A stretch of 64,000 bases of DNA, from NCBI RefSeq assembly GCF_003664035.1, contig NZ_RCCK01000010.1, forward strand, positions 620,001-684,000, given 5' to 3'. The notes under the pieces are model-generated. The model ran no database searches and had not been told where the DNA came from. It saw only the letters and a program-made list of their open reading frames with translations. This document shows, piece by piece, positions 27,059-35,009 of this stretch (positions within the stretch are counted from its first letter, which is position 1; each line of letters begins with the position of its first letter). Both the position numbers and the translations under genes were made by a program. Source of the DNA: Pedobacter alluvionis (GTDB lineage Bacteria > Bacteroidota > Bacteroidia > Sphingobacteriales > Sphingobacteriaceae).

Positions 27059-29866
27059 TTGGAATTACTAAACTCTTTTAAAAGAGCGGCACTTACTGTG
27101 TTAGCTTTGACGATCAGCATACTTTCGTATGCACAAACCGGAAAAATTTCTGGAACAGTTACCGATAAAAAAACGGGAGAAACCTTAATTGGTGTAACGG
27201 TTAAAATTAAAGGAACAACCAAAGGAATGGCCACAGATGTAGATGGTAAATACCTTATTGGTGGCCTTGCAACTGGAAAATATATTCTTACTTTTCAATA
27301 TGTTGGCTATTCTGGTAAGGAAATTGCTGATATTGAAGTATTAGATAGCAAAATTACATCTTTTAATGTTATTCTGGAAGAGTCTAATTCTCAAACCCTT
27401 TCTGATGTTGTTATTCAGGGTTCTTTTAAAAAGGAAAGTATAAACGCTCTTTACGCACAACAGAAAAATAGCATCAGTATTTCGAGTGGTATTTCTGCTG
27501 AAATTATTCAGAAGTCACCAGATCGTAATACTTCTGAAGTATTAAAACGGGTAAGTGGTGCAAGTATTCAAAATAATAAATTTGTAGTAATCAGGGGGTT
27601 AGCGGATAGGTACAATACCTCAATGCTTAATAACTCAATTTTACCCTCAACCGAGCCAGATAAAAAAGCATTTTCATTTGATATTATACCGGCTAATTTA
27701 ATAGATAATATTATAGTTTATAAAACAGCTTCTCCTGATTTACCAGGTGATTTTGCAGGTGGAATTATTCAGGTGGTCACTAAAGATGTACCTGATCAAA
27801 GTTACTTGAGTTTTTCTACCAGTTGGGGGTACAATACGCAATCTACATTTAATGATTTTACATCTAACAAAAGGGGAAGTCTTGATTATTTGGGTCTGGT
27901 TGAAAGCGGTCGAAAATTGCCTTCATCATTTCCAAAGTCCTTCCAAACCTATAATCCATTAACTGGACAAGAAAAGGTTAATTTTTCGAAATTATTGCCA
28001 AATGCATATGGTGAACAAACTTATACTGCATTGCCATCGCAAAACCATCAAATTACTTGGGGTAATCGCAAGGATTTTCAAAATGGTGGATCGTTAGGTA
28101 GCGTAATATCCTTATCTTATCGTAACTCTCAAAATATTAATCCAATTCAAAGAAATGATTATCAAAATGATTTTAGTGATATCTATTACAATTATAATGA
28201 TACTCAAAATATTTTTAATACTAGTGTAGGGATATTAGCGAACATAACCTATAAAAAAGGTAAGAATAAGTTCGGATTTAAAAACTTGTTAAATAATGTA
28301 CTCGAGGATACTTATACAGACAGAAATGGATTTAACACTAATGTTGACGCAAATTTACGATTTAATAACTCTGATCAAACGCGTAAAACTATTTACAATA
28401 CACAATTAGATGGGGAACATCAATTTGGTAAAGCTGATCAAAAAATTAACTGGAATTTAAGTTATTCAAATATTACACGTGACCAGCCTGATTTGCGTTC
28501 AATTTATTATCGCCAGGTTGGTGGGGCTACTTCTAATGTTTATTCATTGGTGGATAGAAACAGTCGCCGTTTCTTTGCCGATTTAAAGGAAGATAACTAT
28601 TCAGCTTTAGCAAATTATACATTACCATTTATTTTATTTGAAAAGAAAAGCACATTCAAGGCAGGGTATTTAGGTATGTATAAAACTAGAGATTTCAATG
28701 CTAGAATCTTTAATTATTTATACAATAGTTCTGGCTCAGCAGCATTTGATGACAGTATACTTACTTTGCCGAAGGGTAGCATTTTCTCTGAAGCAAATAT
28801 GGCTACGACGGGTGGCTTCTATCTAAATGATTTTACAGGTAATACAGATTCATACAAGGCGCAAACTATGTTAAATGCTGGTTATTTTATGTTAGACAAC
28901 CATTTGGGTGAAAAATCTAGGTTATCTTGGGGTGCAAGAGTTGAACAGTACTCTCAAAATATAGATTATACAGATTTAAGCGGTGTTTCTAGAAGCTTCG
29001 AACAAACATTTATTGATGTTCTGCCTTCTGCTAACTACACTTACTCGATAAATGATAAAAGTAATTTTAGAGTTTCTGCATCCAGAACAGTATCAAGACC
29101 TGAATTAAGGGAGTTGTCTCCTTTTACTTTTTATGATTTTGTAAGCCAAACTTCAACCTTGGGTAATCCAAACTTAAAAAGAGGAACGATTAATAATGCG
29201 GATTTACGTTATGAGATTTATCCAGCTGCGGGAGAAGCAGTCACCTTTTCCGTTTTCTATAAAGATTTCAACAACGCTATAGAGCAAACACTAGATGAGG
29301 GTGGTACACCAGAGCGTCGTCAAATCAATTATACTAATGTTTCAAAAGCCTATTCATTTGGAGCAGAGATTGATGTTAGAAAAAGATTTGACTTTATAAA
29401 GGATTCTGGTTTCTTTAACGATTTAACGTTTTTTGCAAATTTGAGCTACATCAAATCTGAAGTTAAATTAAATACTATTGGTCTGGCTGCACGTCCATTA
29501 CAAGGTCAATCTCCATATTTAATTAATGCAGGCCTACAATATTCAAATACTCCATCAGGTGTTAGTTTAACAGCCCTTTATAATCGTATCGGACAAAGAA
29601 TCTCATTTGTTGGAAATACTTTATTCCCAAGTATCTGGGAAAATTCTAGAGATGTTGTAGACTTGCAAATCAGTAAAAAACTTTTGAAAAATAGAGCCGA
29701 GTTAAAGCTTAATGCAGGCGATATTTTCAATCAAAAAAGTATCTTCTATCTTAATATGGATGATAAAACAAATTTTGATAAAAATATTGATAAAGAGTAT
29801 GTCTCAACAAGATTTGGCAGCAACATTACTTTGAGTTTTAGCTATAATCTTTCATTCACTAAATAA
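27059..29866 (+). CDS. TonB-dependent outer-membrane receptor
   Basis: A signal peptide (ending ILSYAQ) leads into a carboxypeptidase-regulatory-like domain (GKISGTVTDKKTGETLIGVTV). A plug domain follows with VVIRGLADRYNTSMLNN and GDFAGGIIQVVTKDVPD, then a large beta-barrel that ends with an aromatic-rich strand. No ATG opens the frame. A TTG at 27035 lies inside the -7 promoter element, so the TTG at 27059, preceded by AAAGG, is preferred (935 residues). The substrate is unknown. The phased boxes upstream and the linked beta-helix lipoprotein suggest a nutrient-limitation role, possibly phosphate, as inference. Confidence 0.9.
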   Translation: MELLNSFKRAALTVLALTISILSYAQTGKISGTVTDKKTGETLIGVTVKIKGTTKGMATDVDGKYLIGGLATGKYILTFQYVGYSGKEIADIEVLDSKITSFNVILEESNSQTLSDVVIQGSFKKESINALYAQQKNSISISSGISAEIIQKSPDRNTSEVLKRVSGASIQNNKFVVIRGLADRYNTSMLNNSILPSTEPDKKAFSFDIIPANLIDNIIVYKTASPDLPGDFAGGIIQVVTKDVPDQSYLSFSTSWGYNTQSTFNDFTSNKRGSLDYLGLVESGRKLPSSFPKSFQTYNPLTGQEKVNFSKLLPNAYGEQTYTALPSQNHQITWGNRKDFQNGGSLGSVISLSYRNSQNINPIQRNDYQNDFSDIYYNYNDTQNIFNTSVGILANITYKKGKNKFGFKNLLNNVLEDTYTDRNGFNTNVDANLRFNNSDQTRKTIYNTQLDGEHQFGKADQKINWNLSYSNITRDQPDLRSIYYRQVGGATSNVYSLVDRNSRRFFADLKEDNYSALANYTLPFILFEKKSTFKAGYLGMYKTRDFNARIFNYLYNSSGSAAFDDSILTLPKGSIFSEANMATTGGFYLNDFTGNTDSYKAQTMLNAGYFMLDNHLGEKSRLSWGARVEQYSQNIDYTDLSGVSRSFEQTFIDVLPSANYTYSINDKSNFRVSASRTVSRPELRELSPFTFYDFVSQTSTLGNPNLKRGTINNADLRYEIYPAAGEAVTFSVFYKDFNNAIEQTLDEGGTPERRQINYTNVSKAYSFGAEIDVRKRFDFIKDSGFFNDLTFFANLSYIKSEVKLNTIGLAARPLQGQSPYLINAGLQYSNTPSGVSLTALYNRIGQRISFVGNTLFPSIWENSRDVVDLQISKKLLKNRAELKLNAGDIFNQKSIFYLNMDDKTNFDKNIDKEYVSTRFGSNITLSFSYNLSFTK

Positions 29867-29892
29867 ATTAATTAATATAAATAACATGAATG

Positions 29893-29937
29893 TTAACGGC
29901 AAATTAATTTACTGATAACACAATGTACCTAACTTTT
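29893..29937 (+). promoter_or_regulatory. Second phased-box promoter, upstream of the beta-helix lipoprotein
   Basis: TTAAC at 29893, TTAAT at 29904 and ATAAC at 29915 are 11 bases apart. A near -7 element TAACTTTT starts at 29930, 15 bases after the last box, the same spacing as at 27015/27030 and 37377/37392. A further ATAAC at 29881 is one base out of phase. Confidence 0.55.
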
Positions 29938-29951
29938 AAAAAATAACAAAC

Positions 29952-31310
29952 ATGAAAATTAAAAACTCATTATTAGCACTTGCAGTTATTGCACTTTCTT
30001 TTACTGCTTGTAAAAAAAGTGATAATGGAGAAACTGCAACAGGAAATGTAGAAATTGCAAATGGTGGTACACTTACAGGTACTTTCAAGGCAGGACAAAA
30101 TGTTATTGTTCGCAAAGGTACAGTAAATTTATCTGGCTACACTTTTTTTGAGGATGGGTCAACTTTGACCATTGAGCCAGGTACCATTATTAAATCGAGT
30201 GTTACAAATAAAGGTGCACTAATTATTGAAAGAGGTGCTAAAATTATGGCAGAAGGTACCGCTGTTCAACCTATCATTTTTACATCTGGAAAAACTCCAG
30301 CCGAGAGAGCTCCTGGTGATTGGGGTGGTATAGTTTTGTTGGGTAAAGCAACTGTTAACGCCGCAAATCCAACAATTGAAGGTGGTATTGGCAAACAATA
30401 TGGTGGCACAATAGATACCGATAACTCGGGTGTTTTAAAATATATTAGAATAGAATTTGCGGGCATAGCCGCCGACCCAGGCTCAGAAATTAATGGTTTA
30501 ACATTGGGTGGTGTTGGTTCTGGTACAACAATCGATCATATCATGGTTTCGTATGGTAATGATGATGCTTTCGAGTTTTTTGGTGGAACTGTTAATGCAA
30601 AATATTTAATCGCTTATGGAACTGCTGATGATGATTTTGATTTTGATAATGGTTATAAGGGTAAAATTCAATTTGCTATGTCATTAAGAGATCCGAGTTT
30701 TGTTGATGGTGGTGATGCAGGTAATGGTATCGAATGTGATAATAATGCCTCAGGTTCTGATGCAAGTCCTAGAACTAGACCTAACTTATCGAACTTTACG
30801 ATTTTAGGCCCTAATGGAGCAGCTAATACATTAGCCAACCACAATTTCGCCAACAGATGGAGAAGAAATACAGCATTTATCCTTAATAATTCAATTATGC
30901 TAGGTCACCCTAAAGGTGGTTTATCTTTAGAGTCAAATGGTACATACAGCGCGTTCATCGACGGCACTTCTCAATTCAATAACAATATTGTTTTTGCTTT
31001 AACAGCTCCATTTAAATTAGGAAGCGATGTAACAGTAGCCGGTGCCTCTGCAACAGCTATTGAAACCAAAGCATTGGCTTCGGGAACAGTTAGTATTGCT
31101 TCATCTAACGCAGCAGGTTTAACAGATGCATTTAACTTGACTTCACCTAATTTATTACCAGCTTCTGGTTCTATCGCATTAACAGGAGCAGCCTTTACTG
31201 GTGATCAAACAGATTCTTTCTTCGAAAAAGTAAGTTACAAAGGTGCATTCGGTACAACTAACTGGACTACTGGTTGGACTAGCTGGACACCCAAAACTAA
31301 CGTTTACTAA
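29952..31310 (+). CDS. Beta-helix lipoprotein paired with the TonB receptor
   Basis: A lipoprotein signal (MKIKNSLLALAV, lipobox SFTAC, then KKSD) is followed by a repetitive region of short beta strands. Motifs typical of right-handed beta-helix proteins are DGSTLTIEPGTIIKS, GALIIERGAKI, GDWGGIVLLGKA and DDDFDFDNGYKGKIQ. The acidic DDDFDFD segment could bind metal. It lies 85 bases after the receptor gene and has its own phased-box promoter, so the two are probably coregulated and act together at the cell surface. A decayed partial copy lies at 31650. Ligand or enzymatic activity is unknown. Confidence 0.75.
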   Translation: MKIKNSLLALAVIALSFTACKKSDNGETATGNVEIANGGTLTGTFKAGQNVIVRKGTVNLSGYTFFEDGSTLTIEPGTIIKSSVTNKGALIIERGAKIMAEGTAVQPIIFTSGKTPAERAPGDWGGIVLLGKATVNAANPTIEGGIGKQYGGTIDTDNSGVLKYIRIEFAGIAADPGSEINGLTLGGVGSGTTIDHIMVSYGNDDAFEFFGGTVNAKYLIAYGTADDDFDFDNGYKGKIQFAMSLRDPSFVDGGDAGNGIECDNNASGSDASPRTRPNLSNFTILGPNGAANTLANHNFANRWRRNTAFILNNSIMLGHPKGGLSLESNGTYSAFIDGTSQFNNNIVFALTAPFKLGSDVTVAGASATAIETKALASGTVSIASSNAAGLTDAFNLTSPNLLPASGSIALTGAAFTGDQTDSFFEKVSYKGAFGTTNWTTGWTSWTPKTNVY

Positions 31311-31344
31311 GTAATAAGGTATAAAGAGTTAAACAAATAGGAAA

Positions 31345-31372
31345 GGCGAGAATTTAATTCTCGCCTTTTTTT
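31345..31372 (+). terminator. Rho-independent terminator after the beta-helix gene
   Basis: The stem GGCGAGAAT with ATTCTCGCC around a 3-base loop is followed by seven or more T. Confidence 0.92.
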
Positions 31373-31373
31373 A

Positions 31374-31650
31374 TACTGTTTCTTTAACCTCTGCTTTTAC
31401 TTTCTTTGCTACAGGCTTAACTGTTTTTACCTTCGGAGCTGCATGAGTAACCTTGCTCTTCTTTGATATATGGCGTTATAGAATCATCCTGAGTATGGAA
31501 AGTAACTTTTTTAGTTAATTGCTTTGCAAATTTTTCGATTACTTTTTCGATTTTTTTCGCTTTGCCGTACTGGATAACAAGTTCGTTAAATGCAAGGGCT
31601 AATTTCGATTTTAAATCTTTACGTAATTTTTTGCTTGTCGAATAATTTAG
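31374..31650 (-). pseudogene. Decayed copy of the lysine-rich protein gene at 33843
   Basis: The sequence matches the intact minus-strand gene at 33843-34148 almost base for base over about 31466-31635 (for example GATATATGGCGTTATAGAAT). It is disrupted: one extra base near 31455 (GAGTAACCTTGCTC against GAGTAATTTGCTC) shifts the frame. The 5' end of the gene is lost where homology stops in front of the next remnant. High identity points to a recent duplication. Confidence 0.8.
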
Positions 31651-31962
31651 CTAACTCAATCTTTATCGGCTTTAAATTCGGAATCGATATCCTTGATAAA
31701 GAAACAGTTGATGCTTTAACTGATGGAACTTCATTGATCAAAAACAATATTCATCAATTATTTACTACAGGTAAAGATGTTGTTGCTGATGGTTCAACAC
31801 CTTCATTCGCAAGCGCTGATATATTAAAAGCATATTTAACAGTTTAAGGAAATACAATTATTGATCAAGCTGCAGTATTATTAAATGTTCCTTTCAGCTA
31901 AGCTGCTCCTAACTTTACAGTTAAAAGTGGTTCTTCGGCTGCTACTGGTGCAACATTTTAAA
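31650..31962 (+). pseudogene. Remnant of a second beta-helix lipoprotein gene
   Basis: One frame reads as the C-terminal part of a protein like that at 29952 (GKDVVADGSTPSFASADILK, then NTIIDQAAVLLN and APNFTVKSGSSAATGATF). It is interrupted by three TAA stops, at about 31845, 31899 and 31959. No start or signal region is present, so this is a truncated, inactivated copy. An apparent 85-residue ORF here is only part of the remnant. Confidence 0.65.
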
Positions 31963-32073
31963 TTGTCTTATAGACTAATATACAAATTGAAAGTCCTTGT
32001 TAGGTCTGAATGAGTTCTATCGAATGTCGGTTGGACAATAGTCTTCCAAATAATTATTTGTTAGCCCTGACCA

Positions 32074-32280
32074 TTAACCATAAAATTAATGGCTTCAGAG
32101 GATATAATTACCTTTTATGGTTACCAGATTATCCCCATAATAACTTCTCCTGTACCTCATGTTTACCAATCCTTTACCCTCTAGGTAATAAATAGGTAGA
32201 GAAAAGGTAAGCAAAGGGTAACCCTGGGGTTAACTTGGTGTACAGAAAGGGTAAACAACAGGTAAATAAAGGGTAAGCAA
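32074..32280. repeat. 11-bp-phased TTACC/GGTAA array with inverted halves
   Basis: The right half has GGTA words at 32184, 32195, 32206, 32217, 32250, 32261 and 32272, with degenerate copies at 32228 and 32239; every step is exactly 11 bases. The left half has the complement, TTTACC or close variants, at 32173, 32162, 32151, 32140 and 32129, in the same phase. Weaker copies are at 32107, 32085 and 32074. Eleven is not a multiple of three, so this is not a coding repeat. The remaining DNA from 31963 to 32517 is AT-rich and shows no gene. Confidence 0.75.
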
Positions 32281-32517
32281 TTTCATGTTGTTATACACTA
32301 ATTTTAATCTATCAATGTTGTACTGTATTAAAATAGATGAAATGAATTAATATCTTATTAAAAATGCAGGTATATTGTTTAATTTAATGTATTTTTTGTT
32401 TGTTTGTTATTGGTGATATGTGTTGTGTAATTTGTATTTTTTATTAGATAAACTTAATGGTTTATTCATTGTAGCTTAACAATAAGATGGTTAACTTGTT
32501 TGAAGGAAAACCTAATT

Positions 32518-33705
32518 ATGAAAAAAACATCTATTTTAAGCTCATTCTCCAGGAAAATGGGCTTGGCAGCGTTGCTGCTAACCTTAAGCATCTATTCATG
32601 TAAAAAATCTGAACCCTCTGTTATCGCGACCGAAAGCAAAGCAGAAGTTGACGCTACTGCACTCGCAAAAATCAAAGAAATGGGCTTTCAAACAGATGGT
32701 ATTAAAGAATCTGGCGATTATTACGTGGTGGAAGGTGATATCCTGATTTCGAAGAAATCACTATCCACAGTTAAAAATATTGAAAAGGGAACAAATGCTG
32801 GTGGTAAAATAGCGCAGGGTAATACCAATCAGTTAATTCAGGGAAACCTCACAAATGTTATTATCACTCAGGAAGATTTCGATACCAGATGGTTCTATGC
32901 AATTAGGGACGCGATAACTGCCTGGAATGCGATAGGTAATTGCCGCATTAATTTAATCCATTCTTATAATCAATTTTATCCACCTTATACCAGTTCTGTT
33001 AGTCCTAATATTACCATTAGAAAAGTAAATATGGGGACAGGTGCATTTGGACAAGCGGATTTTCCAACCGATGCAGGACAGCCCGGAGCTAATATTTGGG
33101 TAAACCCTGTTACCAATAATGTTACCAGTACAAATGCTGACAATGGCATACCAAGAAGCCATGAGCAGGATGTATTTATGCTGATACACGAAATTGGTCA
33201 CTGTTTGGGCTTGCGTCATACAGATTACAGTGGAGAAGTTAACTACGATGCTTATGGTAGGTATGTAGGCGTTAATGCTACACCTGGCACGCCCTCAACA
33301 GGCGCTCCGTCGGCAGATCCAAATTCAGTGATGAACTCTGGCAGACTTGGTACTTCAAGAACCTGGACCGATTTTTCATCATATGATGTAATAGCCGCTC
33401 AGTATTTATACCCGCCAGTAACCACGCCATTTGTAAGTACCTTTAAAAATGTGATTAATGGGCCATCTTCCAATTCAGCAGGTGCAACGGTGATTAGTAC
33501 AGCTGGCGCCACATACAATGGTGGTTACTATGAATGGAGAATGTTAGACCAAAGTTTAAATGTTGTATTGCCGGTAAGCAGTTTTAGTGATTTTCCACAG
33601 CAGGAATGGTCGCACGGTACTCCTGGAACTTATTATTTAGAGTGTCGTTTGGTTGGTTTAGAGTGTGCAGGAGAGTGGGCAAGACAAACCGTAACTTTTA
33701 ATTAA
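32518..33705 (+). CDS. M57-type (HEIGH) metallopeptidase lipoprotein
   Basis: The ATG at 32518 gives a lipoprotein signal (FSRKMGLAALLLTLSIYSC, then KKSE); an in-frame TTG at 32500 is less likely. The catalytic zinc motif is MLIHEIGHCLGLRHTD (HExxHxxGxxH), with a downstream Met-turn-like segment SVMNSG. This matches the dual-action HEIGH metallopeptidase family (M57) of Bacteroidota. A beta-sandwich-like C-terminal part (about 300-395) follows. It is probably anchored at the outer membrane or cell surface. The gene is monocistronic with a terminator. Confidence 0.85.
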   Translation: MKKTSILSSFSRKMGLAALLLTLSIYSCKKSEPSVIATESKAEVDATALAKIKEMGFQTDGIKESGDYYVVEGDILISKKSLSTVKNIEKGTNAGGKIAQGNTNQLIQGNLTNVIITQEDFDTRWFYAIRDAITAWNAIGNCRINLIHSYNQFYPPYTSSVSPNITIRKVNMGTGAFGQADFPTDAGQPGANIWVNPVTNNVTSTNADNGIPRSHEQDVFMLIHEIGHCLGLRHTDYSGEVNYDAYGRYVGVNATPGTPSTGAPSADPNSVMNSGRLGTSRTWTDFSSYDVIAAQYLYPPVTTPFVSTFKNVINGPSSNSAGATVISTAGATYNGGYYEWRMLDQSLNVVLPVSSFSDFPQQEWSHGTPGTYYLECRLVGLECAGEWARQTVTFN

Positions 33706-33740
33706 GTATCAGCTGATCAAAATAGATCAGTTGCAAAAAA

Positions 33741-33779
33741 AGCAGGATAATTTCCTTTAGAAAATTATCCTGCTTTTTT
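33741..33779 (+). terminator. Rho-independent terminator after the M57 peptidase
   Basis: The stem GCAGGATAATTT with AAATTATCCTGC is followed by six T. Confidence 0.92.
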
Positions 33780-33842
33780 CTTTAAAACTGGTTATGCGCT
33801 AAAAAGCGATCTATTACCGTATGCGCTTAACTAAATTTTAAT

Positions 33843-34148
33843 TTACTCGCTAACCGGCTCTTTTTTTACTGCTTTCTTTTCTGCAATAGGTTTAGCCGTT
33901 TTTGCCTTCGGAGCTGCAGGAGTAATTTGCTCTTCTTTGATATATGGCGTTATAGAATCATCCTGAGTATGGAAAGTAACTTTTTTAGTTAATTGCTTTG
34001 CAAATTTTTCGATTACTTTATCGGTTTTTTTCGCTTTGCCGTACTGGATAACAAGTTCGTTAAATGCAAGGGCTAATTTCGATTCTAATTCTTTACGTAA
34101 TTTTTTGCTTGTCGAATGATTTTTCGACTTAGATTTATTCTTTTTCAT
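33843..34148 (-). CDS. Lysine-rich small conserved protein
   Basis: This 101-residue basic protein begins with a K/S-rich tail (MKKNKSKSKNHSTSKKLRKE). A helical core follows (LALAFNELVIQYGKAKKTDKVIEKFAKQL, about residues 25-55), then a Lys/Ala/Pro-rich C-terminal tail similar to histone H1-like proteins. There is no signal peptide. DNA or RNA binding is plausible from composition only. A frameshifted near-identical copy lies at 31374-31650, showing recent local duplication. Confidence 0.7.
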   Translation of the reverse strand: MKKNKSKSKNHSTSKKLRKELESKLALAFNELVIQYGKAKKTDKVIEKFAKQLTKKVTFHTQDDSITPYIKEEQITPAAPKAKTAKPIAEKKAVKKEPVSE

Positions 34149-34188
34149 TAAAACTTATGGGTTTTTCCAAAGATAAAGAATTGGAAAG

Positions 34189-34229
34189 TTAAATTAATAT
34201 TATCATTATGTTAACGCGCAGCTAACTGC
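34189..34229 (+). promoter_or_regulatory. Possible phased TTAAC boxes between divergent genes
   Basis: TTAAA at 34189, TTATC at 34200, TTAAC at 34211 and CTAAC at 34222 are 11 bases apart. GCAG-CTAA-CTGC (34218-34229) resembles the inverted repeat at 27011. No -7 element is found at the expected distance, so this is weaker than the sites at 26960 and 37355. Confidence 0.35.
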
Positions 34230-34295
34230 TTAACATATAAAATATTTATCATAACTTAGGTTAAATCGCATAGATTAGCATTTAATCGAACAAAT

Positions 34296-34448
34296 ATGAA
34301 TTATCCAATAGTAATCGGCGTTGCAGTTCTGGTCATTATTTTAATTGCTTATCTGATCATCAGAAACCAAAAAGACAAAAAGGAGTTTGAAGAAGAGGTA
34401 ATCCAATCAGAACTTCCCCCTGAGAAAGACGATAAAGAAAATACTTAA
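34296..34448 (+). CDS. Small single-TM protein (50 residues)
   Basis: The ATG at 34296 opens a 50-codon frame. It encodes one membrane helix (about 4-22, PIVIGVAVLVIILIAYLII), a basic stretch RNQKDKKE and an acidic tail ending EKDDKENT. The clean helix-plus-charged-tail design and good codon use argue for a real gene. Its stop overlaps the end of the convergent gene at 34445 by four bases. No family is recognised. Confidence 0.6.
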   Translation: MNYPIVIGVAVLVIILIAYLIIRNQKDKKEFEEEVIQSELPPEKDDKENT

Positions 34449-34720
34449 AAAGTATTTCCTGGTGCGATGCCTCCACCCAGATCTAGTGTATTCTGGAACC
34501 CTTCGAGGTATTGTAGTAAATGCCGCTCAGCATTTGCGTAAGAAGTAAATGTAGATGCCGGTTCATAGGCGTCAGCATCAGTTTTGCTTTTGTAAAATGA
34601 ACTGATTTTGAAAACGAAAATTTTGTCGTCATTAATGGGCGACATAATTCTAGCCTTTATTGGGTGGCCGTTTACCTCAACAAAAAATTCTTTTATAACA
34701 GTATAGATAACAGCAGGCAT
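34445..34720 (-). CDS. Conserved small hypothetical protein
   Basis: This 91-residue soluble protein has mixed alpha/beta character. It has beta-rich segments early (EFFVEVNGHPIKARIM, KIFVFKISSF), a helix AERHLLQYLEGF and a glycine-rich end. There is no signal peptide or metal motif, and I recognise no family. It is convergent with the 50-residue membrane protein. A cluster of four 11-bp-phased TTAAC-like words lies 80 bases upstream of its start. Confidence 0.6.
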   Translation of the reverse strand: MPAVIYTVIKEFFVEVNGHPIKARIMSPINDDKIFVFKISSFYKSKTDADAYEPASTFTSYANAERHLLQYLEGFQNTLDLGGGIAPGNTF

Positions 34721-34800
34721 AGATAAGATTTTAGATTTAACTTAAAATAAGAGGTCTAAATTACCTTAAATAGCTCATGAATCAACCTGTTATTGATAAG

Positions 34801-34838
34801 ATAACATTTCGTTAACATTAAATTAACTTTTAATTAAG
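34801..34838. promoter_or_regulatory. Four phased TTAAC-like boxes
   Basis: ATAAC, TTAAC, TTAAC and TTAAG start at 34801, 34812, 34823 and 34834, exactly 11 bases apart. The only nearby downstream gene is the minus-strand one ending at 34720, so the boxes would act in the reverse orientation. No -7 element is obvious. Confidence 0.45.
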
Positions 34839-34854
34839 GTGTTGAATACTTATC

Positions 34855-34970
34855 GCCTGTTTAAAAATTGAATAAAATTATCTCGTATGTCAGTCTGAGC
34901 GTAGTCGAAGACCGTTTTCAACACATTGATAAAAGCAATCCATTACGTTCGGCGTGACAGCAAAAGGCTA
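34855..34970. repeat. Dispersed repeat, family D (copy 1)
   Basis: It begins GCCTGTTTAAAA and contains GTCAGTCTGAGCGTAGTCGA and AAAAGCAATCCATTA. The same words in the same order occur at 40252-40342. Confidence 0.75.
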
Positions 34971-35009
34971 AGTAATATTGCTATAAAAATTTAAATAGGC
35001 GCTAAATCT

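Noticed and set aside
31590..31847. 85-codon frame as a real gene
   Set aside because: Its start region is antisense to the decayed lysine-rich gene and its end is one segment of a stop-interrupted beta-helix remnant.
32129..32137. TTATCCCCA as a DnaA box and the phased array as an origin
   Set aside because: There is only one near-match to the DnaA consensus, no dnaA or other replication gene is nearby, and the word is better explained as one unit of the 11-bp array.
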